Shown: positions 44,035 to 55,110 of the stretch, in pieces | Layout: every line of letters begins with the position of its first letter | How positions within the stretch are numbered: position 1 is the stretch's first letter | NCBI GenBank assembly: GCA_946902985.2 | Contig: OX336388.2 | Coordinates: forward strand, 123,295,894-123,359,893 | Length of the DNA stretch: 64,000 nucleotides | Origin: Meconema thalassinum | Taxonomy: Eukaryota > Arthropoda > Insecta > Orthoptera > Tettigoniidae | Reading direction: 5' to 3' | The notes under the pieces: model-generated | The model's input: only the letters and a program-made list of their open reading frames with translations | Told to the model about the DNA's origin: nothing | Databases searched by the model: none | Made by a program: the position numbers and the translations under genes

Positions 44035-46428
44035 TCATTTAATTTTGGTGTTTTTTTTCATTGCTCCATTCTTTGTGGAGTTCTTCTGTCTGTCTTCATA
44101 CTGCTGAAGTTCCAGACTTTTGGCACCGTCATCATTTTTATAAATGTCGGGTGACCTTCTATTCTTAATCGCTTCATCCCAATGAACACGCGATTGTCTC
44201 TGGTCGTCTCCACGCTCTTCCATGTATCTTAAAGATGCGTGATAGCGTTCTTCCGCCTCTTCATCGAACCCGCGACTCTGTTCTTGGGATCTCCATCCTT
44301 GGTTGTTCCCATTTCGGTCGTAATTCCTTCTGTTATCAGGCTGCTGGTCTCTTGTACCGCGCTGATTCCAGGCTTTCCTTCCTCGGGATCCACGGTTCAA
44401 TCCTCCTCGATATGCTGGCCTCCAATTCTGGTTTTCCCGTCCTTCACGTTGCCAGTCTGATTTCTCCGTTTCGGTGCTCGTAGACTTACATTTTGTCTGC
44501 ACCTTAGTCGGTTCAGTCGGTGTAGTCGTCATGTTGACTTGTTCCATGTTCCGACTTTGCCTTGTGTGCTGCGCTGTGGTGAGATCGAGTTGTCTCAGCA
44601 CCTCCTCCATATCGATCGCAGTCTTGGCGTTTGCTGAGATTAATAGACGTTGTACTTCATACGGTGGCTGCTTGGCTATCGCTATACACAAATCTGACTC
44701 TCTAATTCCTTCATCAAGTTCACGGAAACGGCACAATTGACCCACAAAGGACTCTGCGTACTTCGTCGGATTATTAGTACTATAATGCCTGGAATACAAG
44801 TCCAATCTGAGGTTCTGTTGTATACTTGCGTTCCAGTACCTGCTTAAAAATGCCTGGCGAAATTCGTCAACGGTGTCGAAAGTGTACCGAAAACTCCTAA
44901 ACCATAAGGCACACTCGCCTTCAGTCAGTTTTTCAATCGCTCTCAACCTTCGCTCTGGCGGTACCTTCGCGTCATTCAAGTACTCAGAAACTTCTTTAAG
45001 CCAGTACTTGGGTGTCATGTTAGAATTACTCCCAGAATATTTATTCGGTTTCTCGTCACTAGCCCTCACAACACTGACTATTTGATTTTGAACAGCATTT
45101 TCATGCGGTGTTGACATGGCAATTGGCATACCAGGCGTGGTATATTGGCTGTCACTTGGCATGGCTGCATTCTTTGGAGTGGGCTGTATCTCTATCTCTG
45201 CCCATTTATTTCTCATATTCTCGTCTATACTTCCTTCGCTAGACCTAGGATTCCGCAACATGGATTCCTCCTGTGCGATCATTCTAGTTTCTATTTGGCT
45301 GTGCCTATTTTCTGCCCTTTCCAAACGAGCTAATACCTCTCGTTCTATTTTCTCTAGGCGATCTCGGTTTTTCTCTGCCATAGAAAATACCTTTTCCTTG
45401 TCATCCTTAAGGTTTTCCTTCAGGTGGGTAATTTCCCCCGCTAGACTTTCTCTTACCTCGGCAAGAGTTTTATCGCTAGCTTCAGTCTTCAAGCCTTCTC
45501 GAAGTTCTAATTCTTCTCGTAAGCCTGTAACTTCTTTTTGTATGTGATCCTGCATATGAGAGATTTCAGTCCTTATTTTCGTGATTTCTCCCTGGTCCTC
45601 ATCCTGCCTTTTATGAATAACTGCTAGGTCGCTCTGAGTTTGTTCTAACTCTTTTTGCACCTTCCCGACCTGCCTTTTCATATTTGACATTATTTCCTTA
45701 TTCTCTTGATCAGAAGTTTTTATTTCATGGATTTCCTTGCATTGGTCAAGGATATTCTGATCCTGCTTCCTTAAGGCTTCGTCTACCGCCTTGGCCTAGC
45801 CTGCCATTCGCGTATTCCATTTTACGTCGCTGTCTTCGAGCCTTTGATCCACGGTCTGAGTGAACGTATTAAATTGCTCTAGCTGACGCTTAGTATTTGC
45901 TTCATTCTGACTCTGAATGTCTTTAAGCTCCATGGACATACTGCTTAAGCTATCATTAATCTCACGCTGTGACTCTCTGCACGCTTGCAGATTATTCTCT
46001 AGTTTTACCTCTATAGACTCAAAGCGTTTATTGTTATCAGCTTGCATCTCTGAGACCACGCTAACAATATTCTTAGTTACTTCTTGCTTAATGGACTCTT
46101 TAACGTCCTCCATTTTTCTATTGACCTCTAACTGATTAGCCTCTTATCTAGTGTTCATTTCAGCTTGATTAGCCTCTAATCTAGTGTTTATTTCAGTCTG
46201 ATTAGCCTCTAATCTAGTGTTTATTTCAGTTTGATTGGCATCCAATTGAGTATTGACTGTAGCCAATCTATCTGCTATTTCGTCCTTAAATGCTTTAGCT
46301 TCTTCCTTACTCTTAGCATTAGTATCATCAAAATGTTCTCTTAACTCAGCGATACACCTGAGTACCTCCTCAGTTCCAGCCATCCTGTATTTCTTAATTT
46401 GAGATTCAGGTAGGCCGCAGCTGAACAT
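44035..46428 (-). pseudogene. gag, with two in-frame stops
   Basis: One frame of about 800 codons from 46428 to 44035, with stops at 46144-46146 (TAA in a repeat whose sister copies read TTA) and 45796-45798 (TAG). The N-terminal half is predicted coiled coil, with an 11-residue repeat NTRLEANQTEI three times, then long Glu/Lys-rich heptads. The core has PNKYSGSNSN, KYWLKEVSEYL, ECALWFRSFRY, EFRQAFLSRYW, matching the retrotransposon gag fold that forms the particle. No CCHC knuckle is seen; the tail is Arg/Gly-rich (RGGLNRGSRGRKAWNQRG), likely serving as the RNA-binding part. Confidence 0.85.
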
Positions 46429-47141
46429 GCTGGCGCGTTCTATTGGAAAGAAAAAGGATTCCGATCCCGCGACAACAACAACAACATATTACAAAGTGCC
46501 GAAACCACCTATGGATTGGGTATAGACCCACGTACCCGTCTGACAACAGTGTCTAATGTCTGAGTATCATCTAGAAATACTCACAATCGCTCAAACAGAG
46601 TTTGAGGAAAATACTATTATTATGGTTTTCCCCATGAAATCCATGCTATTATTATGGGGTTTTCTGAATCCCATAAGCCTTCCACGTCTCTGGGCGCCAT
46701 GATAATTAAAGGGAGGTAATCATGCTTTTCCCCAACATTTGGGCGACATGATAATGAAAAAGTAGGGGTCTACTTAATGGTTTGGTCCATTGCAAGACAT
46801 CGGTCTTTCTGAATTATCAATAAACTATCCAGGGAGTGGTTTTTACTGCCGAATGCCCCACCTGGGCCGCCATGATAAACAAAGAGGATAGTGGGTGTGA
46901 AGTTTAAGTAATGGTCCGGAGTTTAACATGATAATTAAAAGGGTTAGGTGTAAAGTGGTGACAAGTTACATTTACATTTAAGCATGTCTTATGGAGGATT
47001 ATCAACATTTATGTTGACGTGAAGGCTTATTAACAAATGGGACGCGGCCTTTTCCTAATATATCCTAATTTCACTGCTGTACTTGCTTCTACCATTAATA
47101 TCTTGGCCGACTTTTAGTAGTACCTGTGACTCAATCCTAGT
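46429..47141 (-). other. Leader between primer-binding site and gag
   Basis: About 700 bp of untranslated leader in element orientation. It contains repeated words such as CATGATAATTAAA and TATTATTATGG with no coding potential. Packaging and dimer signals would be expected here but cannot be identified by eye. Confidence 0.6.
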
Positions 47142-47159
47142 ACAGTGACATCTCCTCCA
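47142..47159 (-). other. Primer-binding site
   Basis: On the minus strand TGGAGGAGATGTCACTGT follows directly after the 5' LTR end (CAATTGGGTACA). Starting with TGG fits the CCA end of a tRNA. I cannot name the tRNA; the first bases would suit a tRNA with U73, such as tRNA-Cys, only weakly. Confidence 0.6.
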
Positions 47160-50100
47160 TGTACCCAATTGTCATCATGTGGAACATGTGTTCGTATCCC
47201 AGCTAACTCACGGTCTTTCGAGGTATGGGACGTTCCTGCCCACCATACGACCACATGCTCAGGATTTGAGTCTACCACGTAACTACTCTACATGAAAGAA
47301 ACAACATATTCCTAAGATAAAACATTTACTGATATAAAATCATGGCTATACAACAAATACAATAAAAGGATAATTTACATTTAATTCCCACAATTAAAAT
47401 CAGGGTTATTTTGTGAGTCTCTTCTTAATTAGTGCTACACTGCACTCAAATCTATTTCTAGCATCCTATCATTGATACTTTCAGACCTCTGCGAGTCTCC
47501 ATAGTGTTCTTTATGTGACACAATTTTACATAACTGGAGCATCACAACACAAAAGTCACATATCACATCTAAATGACATTAATTCTGTAATAATAAAACA
47601 TTAATCCGTTTCCTACGGCATTTACTTTCATTAGCATAAATTCATTATTTTATGCCTTAATTACCAAATATTGTTGTGTCGTGTGAATCATCTTCCTTCT
47701 TTTCCATCAATGTGAATCGCTAAAAGGTGGTACGTTTCCCTTCCAAAATACACATGGATAGAAATGTTTATAGTTTCACCATACAACGATTTTCTGGGTC
47801 TGGTCGAAATTATTATCGTTACAAACGTGTCACGTTCTTGGAAATCACATACCCGTCTGCATAAATTAGCGTGAATTGGGCAAAAGTGCACTTTAAAAAG
47901 ATGCCTAATAATTTATTTGGTTCAGTGTTCCTCCCCAGAGAATAACTGGGCCAAATATTATCCGATTTCAATTATCCGACAATGTATGTGTATTGAAATA
48001 CATCATTTAATTCAATTGGCATAATCATAACAATCATATCTTAATTACAAATCGAAATATCGAGATTCTTCAGTGTCCCACTCTGCTTTAAAAATAAAGG
48101 AATCAGGTCGCTAAACCTCCCCTTCCAAGCAGGCAATAACATTAGTTCCAGCTGGCCGAGCAAGATGGCCGTCGCTCTAGTGGTCTACTCCCACTCCCTC
48201 TCTTGGTTGCAAGCAAGGTCAACTTTGTTTACAATTGCAGTACAATGGAGTTACGCTAAGTGTTGTTCTCAAGTAATTGAGTCATTCTAATTATTTAACA
48301 CCTATGTTTATAGTGTCATGGGCTCAACTCGGCTCCTATTAACATTCATGGCTGGGGATGGATTCTGTAATAGCCTTGCCGTTCTATGGTGAATACTAGT
48401 GGCTTTGGACACGCATCATAATGAGAATACAAGATTCTCACCAGCAGCTGTCTCAATAATAACATAATAAGGAAATCTGCGTTTCCTAAACGACGAACTT
48501 GGATCTCCTCTCAGGGCAGATCATTTTATACATGTGCTCACGGAGTCTCGAAGAGCTTCCCTCGTGGCAATTATTCCTGCAAGCGATGGATACAGACAGG
48601 CTCTGTCCAATTCGCTGCGAATAATAAAAGTATGCACAACGGCGATACTAACTCGTAGATTAGCCAACTTTTCACCTAACGTGCAAGCTATGCTAGTTTG
48701 GTCCCCGCAACATTATTTACGTAAATCACTGGATTCTACGTTACTTCGCTCGCTCTATGCGGCTTCAAACAATACTTCTCATAGATGACTCAATTATTAA
48801 GGCACCCGCGTTCTCTCTGCAATTACACTTGAGCCAAAGCTTTAAATAGCTCCTAAAACAAGTATAAATTTACTGGCTTACATTACTTTAATGGTTCTCA
48901 AATACAATCCTAAGAATTGACCATATCAAATATTCATTCAACACTTCATTGACACTGAAAAACTCTCGTATCTCGCTATATTTCACGTTACTTTCTTACT
49001 GTTTACCAAAATACAGTATATTTATATTAGACATGACACCCTTTGAACGTTATTTAGGCCAAAAATGCCTATTACTTTACTTTACTGTTACCAACCCCAG
49101 ATTATTATTATTATTTATCATTTAACGTTACCGTTACATTCATCACTATTTTCGGCCTGAATGGCCCTAAACAAATCACCTTCCAAGCCATATTCTATTC
49201 AAGACGAGTGGTGAAAACTCGTTCATAAGTGACTGTTACATCTTAGTCTCAAAGTGATGCATCGTTGTATGGTGAACTATTTAGTTAGGATAACATTGTA
49301 AATTGGTACTCACTTTTTCATTTTCGCTGGATGATACCAGCATCCCAGCTCCGGGCCTACCATGACGCTTGATTTAAGCCATCATGCTATATCTCACACG
49401 ACACTTGATTTCACATATTTCCCACTTGATAATCATACTCTTATCAGTGGCTTTCCTCACTTTTACACAATACATATTAATCACAATACACATAAACACT
49501 TTTGAAATCACTATAATAAAATGTATGTACACTTTTTCACTATTTCACAGGTTGATCCTTAATCGGACTCCTCCTAACGCCTGACCTCAGAGATGCGATG
49601 AAGCTATGACATCCGCTGGTCTCCGTGAAAGTCTACCTACGTGTACATGCGTTCGATTCTCGTTCCCTTCAATACTGTTTATTTTACCGTCATGATTATT
49701 TGTGATGCCTCTCGGCTCCCATAAATGTAATGATCCTGACGATACTGCGTCATTTATAAGTATGACAATACCTCCTGGTATTCAGTGTCCAAAACCATCC
49801 TAAATTATTGCTACGCTGTAGCAAATTACACTTGCGTATAATAATGGATGAATATCTTCTGTAAATTAAATCTTATGCGATTCATGATTACTATTAAGAA
49901 GCTGGATGATGCTTCCATTGTTCTTCAAATACTCTAACATTTCGCGCACTTATTGGTAGCGTTTAGTTTACGTGTAGACTGCAGGTGAACTGACGATGAA
50001 CTCAAGACGAACTGAAGACAACAACCTGAAGACAACCTGAAGATGACTTGAAGACAACTTGAAGACGAACTGGCTTGGTCTGCACTGCTTCCCCTATATA

Positions 50101-50913
50101 AAGGTTTCTCGTAAAATGTAGTCCACAGGACACACGAGAGCGACTCCTTTCTTGAGATACTGTATTTTCATTCAAAATGACGTATACACCTTGTTTATCT
50201 AGATGTGGGAGTCACATAATCACTTGCGTGCAAGCGATCGCTTCGGCCAATTAATTACAATTAATTGCCTTATTCCATCGCGTCAAGACGCCACCATGGT
50301 GATTCCCCTCTGACTGGTCACCAAATCACTCCTCTCGAGCGCAAGTCCGGTGTTAATAGTCTTATTTGGAGATATAGGCTTTAATTTAGGTGTAAAACCC
50401 CTCCTAAATTATCTCTCCCAGAATATATTCACCTGGGTGTACATTTCACTCCATTTCAATGCTCCACTTGGCTGTAATCAATTAATTTCCGTGGGCAATC
50501 ATCCCCCCTACAGTCTCAAGCGTTGTCCCTTGGGGACTCCCAGGGTCATTAATTTCGAGCTGTCTCCTCGGTCCAGACGAAAGAAGTTCCCTCGGCGCCT
50601 TGTATCTCCTCCCACTCGCTCGCTGCAATTTGTAAAACGTCAAGCTGGCCTGCTTTCACGTTTCTATACATTGAAAACGTACATATGACTGCAATTTCTG
50701 ACAATTATTCCCTTAAACAGCTATGATATTCACAATCTGGCCGTGAAATCATGCTATATTATTATATGTCAGTATACATCTCATTGCTCTTCGGGTTCCC
50801 TGTAACTGTTCCCCCTCAGAGATCAATGGTTCGACTCTAGGCAGAATCATGTGCCTGGTCTTCTCTGATAAGACCCGAGTTCGATGCCAGTCTGCCGTGA
50901 CCGATTGGGCACA
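47160..50913 (-). repeat. 5' LTR (3754 bp)
   Basis: Direct repeat of 36660-40289 with matching ends. It keeps two segments (about 61 bp near 47712 and about 58 bp near 49371) that are deleted in the other copy. In element orientation transcription would start inside it. At more than 3.6 kb this is among the longer LTRs one meets in Gypsy-type elements. Confidence 0.92.
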
Positions 50914-51235
50914 ATACGTCTTCGGTGTGTTTCCTTAAGGTGTGACTTTCCCACTATGATATTTTTGTGCTCCCCAGGCACAAAAGACGTTATGAGCACG
51001 GCAGCCCACAAGCATATGACAAAATGTTGGCTCCAGTGCTCCTAGTGTCCAGGCTCTGCGCTCATTACTAAACGTACTGCAGCACCCCGTCAAATGGACA
51101 GTGCTTGTGCGACTAAGCGCTGCAGTGCTAGTGTGATGTCGTGCTGCACTGCTCAGAAATAGGCAGAATAGGGCTGCGCTACACCTGCTAGCACCGCTTC
51201 ACCTTGCCCATTGCACGGCCCTGGTGCACACACAT
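50914..51235. other. Flank of the LTR element; no gene recognised
   Basis: Rich in AGTGCT/AGCACT words (50990-51210) but not clearly repeated and not coding. Confidence 0.5.
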
Positions 51236-51288
51236 GGACAAAAGGTGATCTCATAAGCCTATTTTTTCATAAATGGAAATAGGCTAAA
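51236..51288 (+). mobile_element. Isolated 3' tail of family D
   Basis: Only ACACATGGACAAAAGGTGAT, then CTCATAAG and the hairpin (51256-51285) followed by AAA. An almost completely 5'-truncated copy, directly before another copy. Confidence 0.65.
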
Positions 51289-52134
51289 TACGAGATTTTA
51301 GAATTTCGCACAGGCGCCATCTTGTGATTATGAAAACAATTCAGTTTGATTGCTGTCATTGATTAGTTGACATTGAGAATCGTCTAAATATTTCTAAATA
51401 TTTGTAGACCATAGAGCTATGTACTATAGGATGACGATTATTGCGTACGGTAAGTTCATTTTTCAAACGTTGCCAACATTCGCATGATTAGGACACAAGA
51501 AATTAAAACTTAATTTTTAAATTTCACACAGGCACCATCTTGCGGTTATGTAAACAATTGAGCTGATTAAGATGTCAGTGCATTACAAGGTGTATAACAT
51601 TTGCTATACCATTTGACGGCGCTCGAATGGTTTAATCGAAAAAAAAAAAGAGATCTATTTTAATATATCAACTTCGCTTGGCCCCCATGTTCGTTTGTTA
51701 CTTAACAGGAATTTTGAGAGTCCCATCTACTAGTTCATTTTATCGCCGTACAAAATGTCAGGGTGATATCTGTAATAGTTTCGGAGATATGGAATGCCAG
51801 TGAAATATTTCGCACAGTCGCCATGTTGGATTGGTGAGATGTAATAAAATTTGAAGAGCACAGTGGGTGTCGGACAAAATAGTACTATGACCTTACCGAG
51901 TTTCATTGAAATCGCTCCAGCCGTTTATATTTTATTAGGGGGGGGGGATGACACACACATACGCACACACACGGACTAAATGTGATGTCATAAGCCTATT
52001 TTTTCATAAATGAAAATAATAAAGAAAGCTTTTCATTCGGTCTACACGAATTTCGTGTTGACCGACTGAATAGCTTTCTTCATTAGAAATAAACATCACT
52101 GAAAAATGGCTTCTATCACTACTAAATGAAAATA
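51289..52134 (+). mobile_element. Hairpin-tailed repeat family D, copy 3, hairpin interrupted
   Basis: Contains TTCGCACAGGCGCCATCTTG, CGCATGATTAGGACACAAGA, TTTCGCACAGTCGCCATGTT, GCTCCAGCCGTTTATATTTT, a G run and ACACAC repeats. The terminal hairpin begins at 51993 but is split by a 105-bp insert (52019-52123). Confidence 0.7.
52019..52123. mobile_element. Small fold-back insert in the family D hairpin
   Basis: AAATGAAAATA at 52008-52018 and 52124-52134 is a perfect 11-bp duplication around 105 bp. The insert contains AAGAAAGCTTTTCATTCGGT facing ACCGACTGAATAGCTTTCTT around CACGAATTTCGTG, a strong hairpin. It also shares GTGTTGACCGACTGAA and CTGAAAAATGGCTTC with the fold-back MITE at 9651-9976. 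Confidence 0.75.
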
Positions 52135-52239
52135 GGATACCAAGTAAACGAAAAGCAAGAACGGGAGGTTTCATTTAGGAAAGAAATACTCTTGTTGGTC
52201 ACAAAGGAGTGAAAGTTTGGTGTGTAGGTTACACTCTGC

Positions 52240-52450
52240 CTTATATGGCAACACTGCGAGAAGGTGAGTTCGATTCCCATCTTAGCTATCTTTGAGTGTT
52301 TTTCTGTGGTTTCCCACTTCCACTTCAGGAAAATGCGTGGATAGTTCCTAAGTCAAGGCCATTGCCAACTCCAAAAATAACAAAGTTTATCAGACTTCAA
52401 CTACATGGGACTGATGAACAATAGGCTATGTTCCAAACCCCTATGTGAAG
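52240..52450 (+). mobile_element. Decayed SINE
   Basis: GAGTTCGATTCCCATC (B-box region), then GTGGTTTCCCACTTCCACTT as in the SINE at 10880-11100. The 3' end has CTACATGGGACTGATGAAC and AACCCCTATG...AACAAG, as at 25559-25762. No duplication found. Confidence 0.6.
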
Positions 52451-52734
52451 CAACAAGAAATATTTCGAATCAATGGGATCCATCGTATTGATTTTAGGAA
52501 ACATGTTTCTAACGTAGGCTACAGTATGACCGCGATCGAAACGTGCAAGGTGCCTTGCCCTGTCTGATGGGGCACGCGCTCACATTGACATCACTATGTT
52601 GATTATTATTGATATTTCAAGAAGTAATTATCCTATGTTTGAATGAATAATTGGCCTGGAATTGCATATGGCCCAGCATCGTCAGTTCACTGTCACCTTC
52701 CATGCTTGTCCGGGTAGCGGGCAAATGGACACGT

Positions 52735-53500
52735 CCATAACGTTATTGACGAGATTCTTTTATGAAATAACGGAATCAATTTCTCCGATTAGGATAATGT
52801 TACTGATAGCGCATAGCTGGTAAAAATCGCCTGTATACCGTTACTAGACTTATAACGTTGTTGGTGGGTTCGCATTTCAAAATAACTGAATTAATTTTTC
52901 TGCCCTGAATAACGTTATTGATAGCGTATGGCTGGTAAAATTCGCTCGTATACCGTTACTAGACTTATAACGTTATTGGTGGGTTCGCATTTCTAAATAA
53001 CGGAATTATTTTTCAGCCATGAATAACGTTATTGACAGCGCAAAGCTCGTAAATATCGCTCGTATACCGTTACAAAGCTTATAACGTTATTGGTGGGTTC
53101 ACATTTCTAAATAACGGAATTAATTTTTCTGCCCTGAATAACATTATTGATAGCGTATAACTGGTAAAAATCTCTCGTATACCGTTACTAGGCTTATAAC
53201 GTTATTAGTAGGTTTGCATTTTGAAATAACCGAATCGATCACTCTGCCTGAATAACGTTATTGATGGCGCGCAGCGGGTCAAAATCGCTGCCATACCGTT
53301 ACTAGACTTATAACGTTAATAACGGGAGTGCATTTTAAAATAACGGAATCTTTTCCTCTGCTGGTTATAACGTTAATAGCACAAACCAGGGAAAATTATA
53401 ACCCCTTATTTCGTTGCCGCACTAAAAACGTTATTCATATACCATTTGTTTTGGGTACAGAAGCAGTAACGTAACAAAAATTAATTCGTTATTTTTGACA
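52735..53500. repeat. 115-bp tandem array 2 with ATAACGTTAT palindromes
   Basis: ATACCGTTAC recurs at 52835, 52950, 53064, 53179 and 53293 (114-115 bp). Each unit has two TAACGTTATT palindromes. Unit length and motif order agree with array 1 at 21.1-21.9 kb although the rest has diverged. The right edge has GTTACGTTATGAAGCCTT, the reverse complement of the word at the left edge of array 1. Confidence 0.9.
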
Positions 53501-53518
53501 ATTCTGTTACGTTATGAA

Positions 53519-53690
53519 GCCTTGGTGTAGTGGCTAGCATTCTTGACCGTTACTGCGAAGCCCGGGTTCGATTCCTGGCTCTGCCAAGAAATTTAATTTC
53601 TGGTCTCACGAGTGGAACGGGGTACACTCAATCTTGTAAGGCAAAAATGAGAAAAGGCGGGTTTTAATTCATACCTCTGCCTTTCAGCCT
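53519..53690 (+). mobile_element. tRNA-derived SINE head
   Basis: CCTTGGTGTAGTGGCTAGC (A box), then CCCGGGTTCGATTCCTGG (B box), then a body with CACGAGTGGAACGGGGTACA. It is related to the minus-strand head at 33860-34055. The cloverleaf is not clean, so it is not called a tRNA gene. Confidence 0.6.
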
Positions 53691-54465
53691 AACCCAACAT
53701 CACTTAACCTCACCTAACCTAAACTAAACTCACCTCACCTAACCTAAACTAACCTAACCTAACTTCAAAGTGAGAGCAAATATGACAGCAAATGTGACAG
53801 CACAAATAATAAACTTAGTTATAACCTAACCTAACCTAACCTAACCGTACCTTACCTAACCTAACCTAACTTAACCTAACTTCAAAGTCAGAGCAAACAT
53901 CAGAGCAAATGTGAGAGCACACATAATAAACTAAGTTATAACCTAACCCAACCTAACTTAAAAGTGCGAGCAAAAAAAAAGAGAGCAAAAAGTGTGAGCA
54001 AAAAAGTGAGAGCAAATGTGAGAGCACAAATAATAAACTTAGTTATAACCTAACCTAACCTATCTTCACCTAACCTAACCTAACTTAACATAACCAAACT
54101 TCAAAGTGTGAGCAAATATGGGAGCAAAAAGTGTGAGCAAAATGTGTGAGCAAAAAGTGTGAGCGAAAAGTGTGAGCAAAAAGTGGGAGCAAAAAAGTGA
54201 GAGCAAAAAGTGGGAGCAAAAATGTGGGAGCAAAAAGTGGGAGCAAAAAAGTGGGAGCAAAAAGTGGGAGCCAAAATGTGGGAGCAAAAAGTGGGAGCAA
54301 ATAGTGGGGAGCAAAAAGTGGGAGCAAAAATGTGGGAGCAAAAAGTGGGAGCAATACGTGGGGGCAAAAAGGTGAGGAGCAAAAAGTGGGAGCAAAAAAG
54401 TAAGAGCAAATGGGAGAGCACAAATAATAAACTTAGTTATAACCTAACCTAACCTAACCCACAGA
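53690..54465. repeat. CCTAA (insect telomere-type) blocks alternating with GAGCAAAAA minisatellite
   Basis: CCTAA runs at about 53690-53765, 53822-53880, 53940-53956, 54046-54105 and 54440-54462 alternate with a conserved spacer (GCACAAATAATAAACTTAGT then TATAA) and AGTGGGAGCAAAA units of 13-15 bp (densest at 54108-54420). CCTAA is the complement of the TTAGG telomere repeat of many arthropods. The mixed order makes it an interstitial array. Open frames here on both strands are repeat artefacts. Confidence 0.9.
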
Positions 54466-54784
54466 AACTTCATTTAAAGATATTAGATTTACATTTACAT
54501 TTTAACATTTTAGATTTTTGATTTTTCCATTTTACATTTTTTAGATTTTACATTTTAAATTTATGATTTTTTCATTTTAGATTTTACATTTTACATTTTC
54601 CGAAAAGAGTAAACTACAAGGTCACATACCTAACCTCACTAAACCTAACTTTACCAAACCTAACTTAAGCTAATCCAAAGGCTAATGCACATACACAAAT
54701 TATATAAGGGCACATGCAACTATCCTTATGCCTGACTTATAGGCTACTGTACAACATGATCACCACCCCAACCGGGTTTTTTTT
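54466..54784. repeat. AT-rich low-complexity stretch
   Basis: Dominated by ATTTTACATTTT/ATTTTAGATTTT words, then a few more CCTAA-like words. No gene. Confidence 0.7.
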
Positions 54785-55110
54785 CACTTTGTTGTTTAGG
54801 CATTTGTCAATTTTCCAATTTCCCATTTTCAGTTTTTTTTAATGTCAGGTTTAAGTTTTACAATTTCATAATATGGAAACATGGAATTTGCATTTTGTTG
54901 TTTACACATTTGTCATTTTTCCAATTTACCATTTTCAGTTTTTTTAAAATGTGTTTTAAGTTTTTCAATTTCATAATATGGAAACTAGGATTTTGCATTT
55001 TGTTGTTTACACATTTATCAATTACACAATTTCCCATTTACAGTTTTTAAAATGTCAGATTAAAGTTTTTCTATTTTATCAATATGGAAACATGGATTTT
55101 CCAATTTGTG
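54785..55110. repeat. 106-bp tandem repeat, three copies
   Basis: TTGTTGTTTACACATTTGTC...CATTTTCAG...TTTCATAATATGGAAAC starts at about 54791, 54897 and 55003. Its last part is within the inverted-duplicated region, so a matching array probably lies just past the right edge of the window. Confidence 0.75.

Larger units (their letters stand above)
36660..50913 (-). mobile_element. Ty3/Gypsy-type LTR retrotransposon, 14.25 kb, full-length but disabled
   Basis: Two near-identical direct repeats (36660-40289, 47160-50913) flank gag-pro-pol on the minus strand. ATAC stands outside both ends (36656-36659, 50914-50917), a 4-bp target duplication. The order RT, RNase H, integrase after protease is the Ty3/Gypsy order. 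No envelope gene lies between integrase and the 3' LTR. Stops in gag (two), after protease, between RNase H and integrase, and frame breaks around protease show that this copy is not functional as read. LTR similarity (a few differences per hundred bases by eye, plus two deletions) suggests moderate age. Confidence 0.93.

Noticed and set aside
36660..50913. Endogenous retrovirus with envelope
   Set aside because: Integrase ends about 95 bp before the 3' LTR and no envelope-like frame exists in the internal region.
53519..53586. tRNA gene (also at 10880, 14590, 26912, 29815, 33860)
   Set aside because: A and B boxes are present, but the stems are imperfect and SINE bodies or target duplications follow. 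They are SINE heads.
54075..54452. Overlapping open frames on both strands with strongly repeated residues
   Set aside because: They are translations of the 13-15-bp GAGCAAAAA minisatellite. Openness on both strands comes from composition.
53690..54465. True telomere end
   Set aside because: The CCTAA blocks are short, interrupted and flanked on both sides by other DNA.
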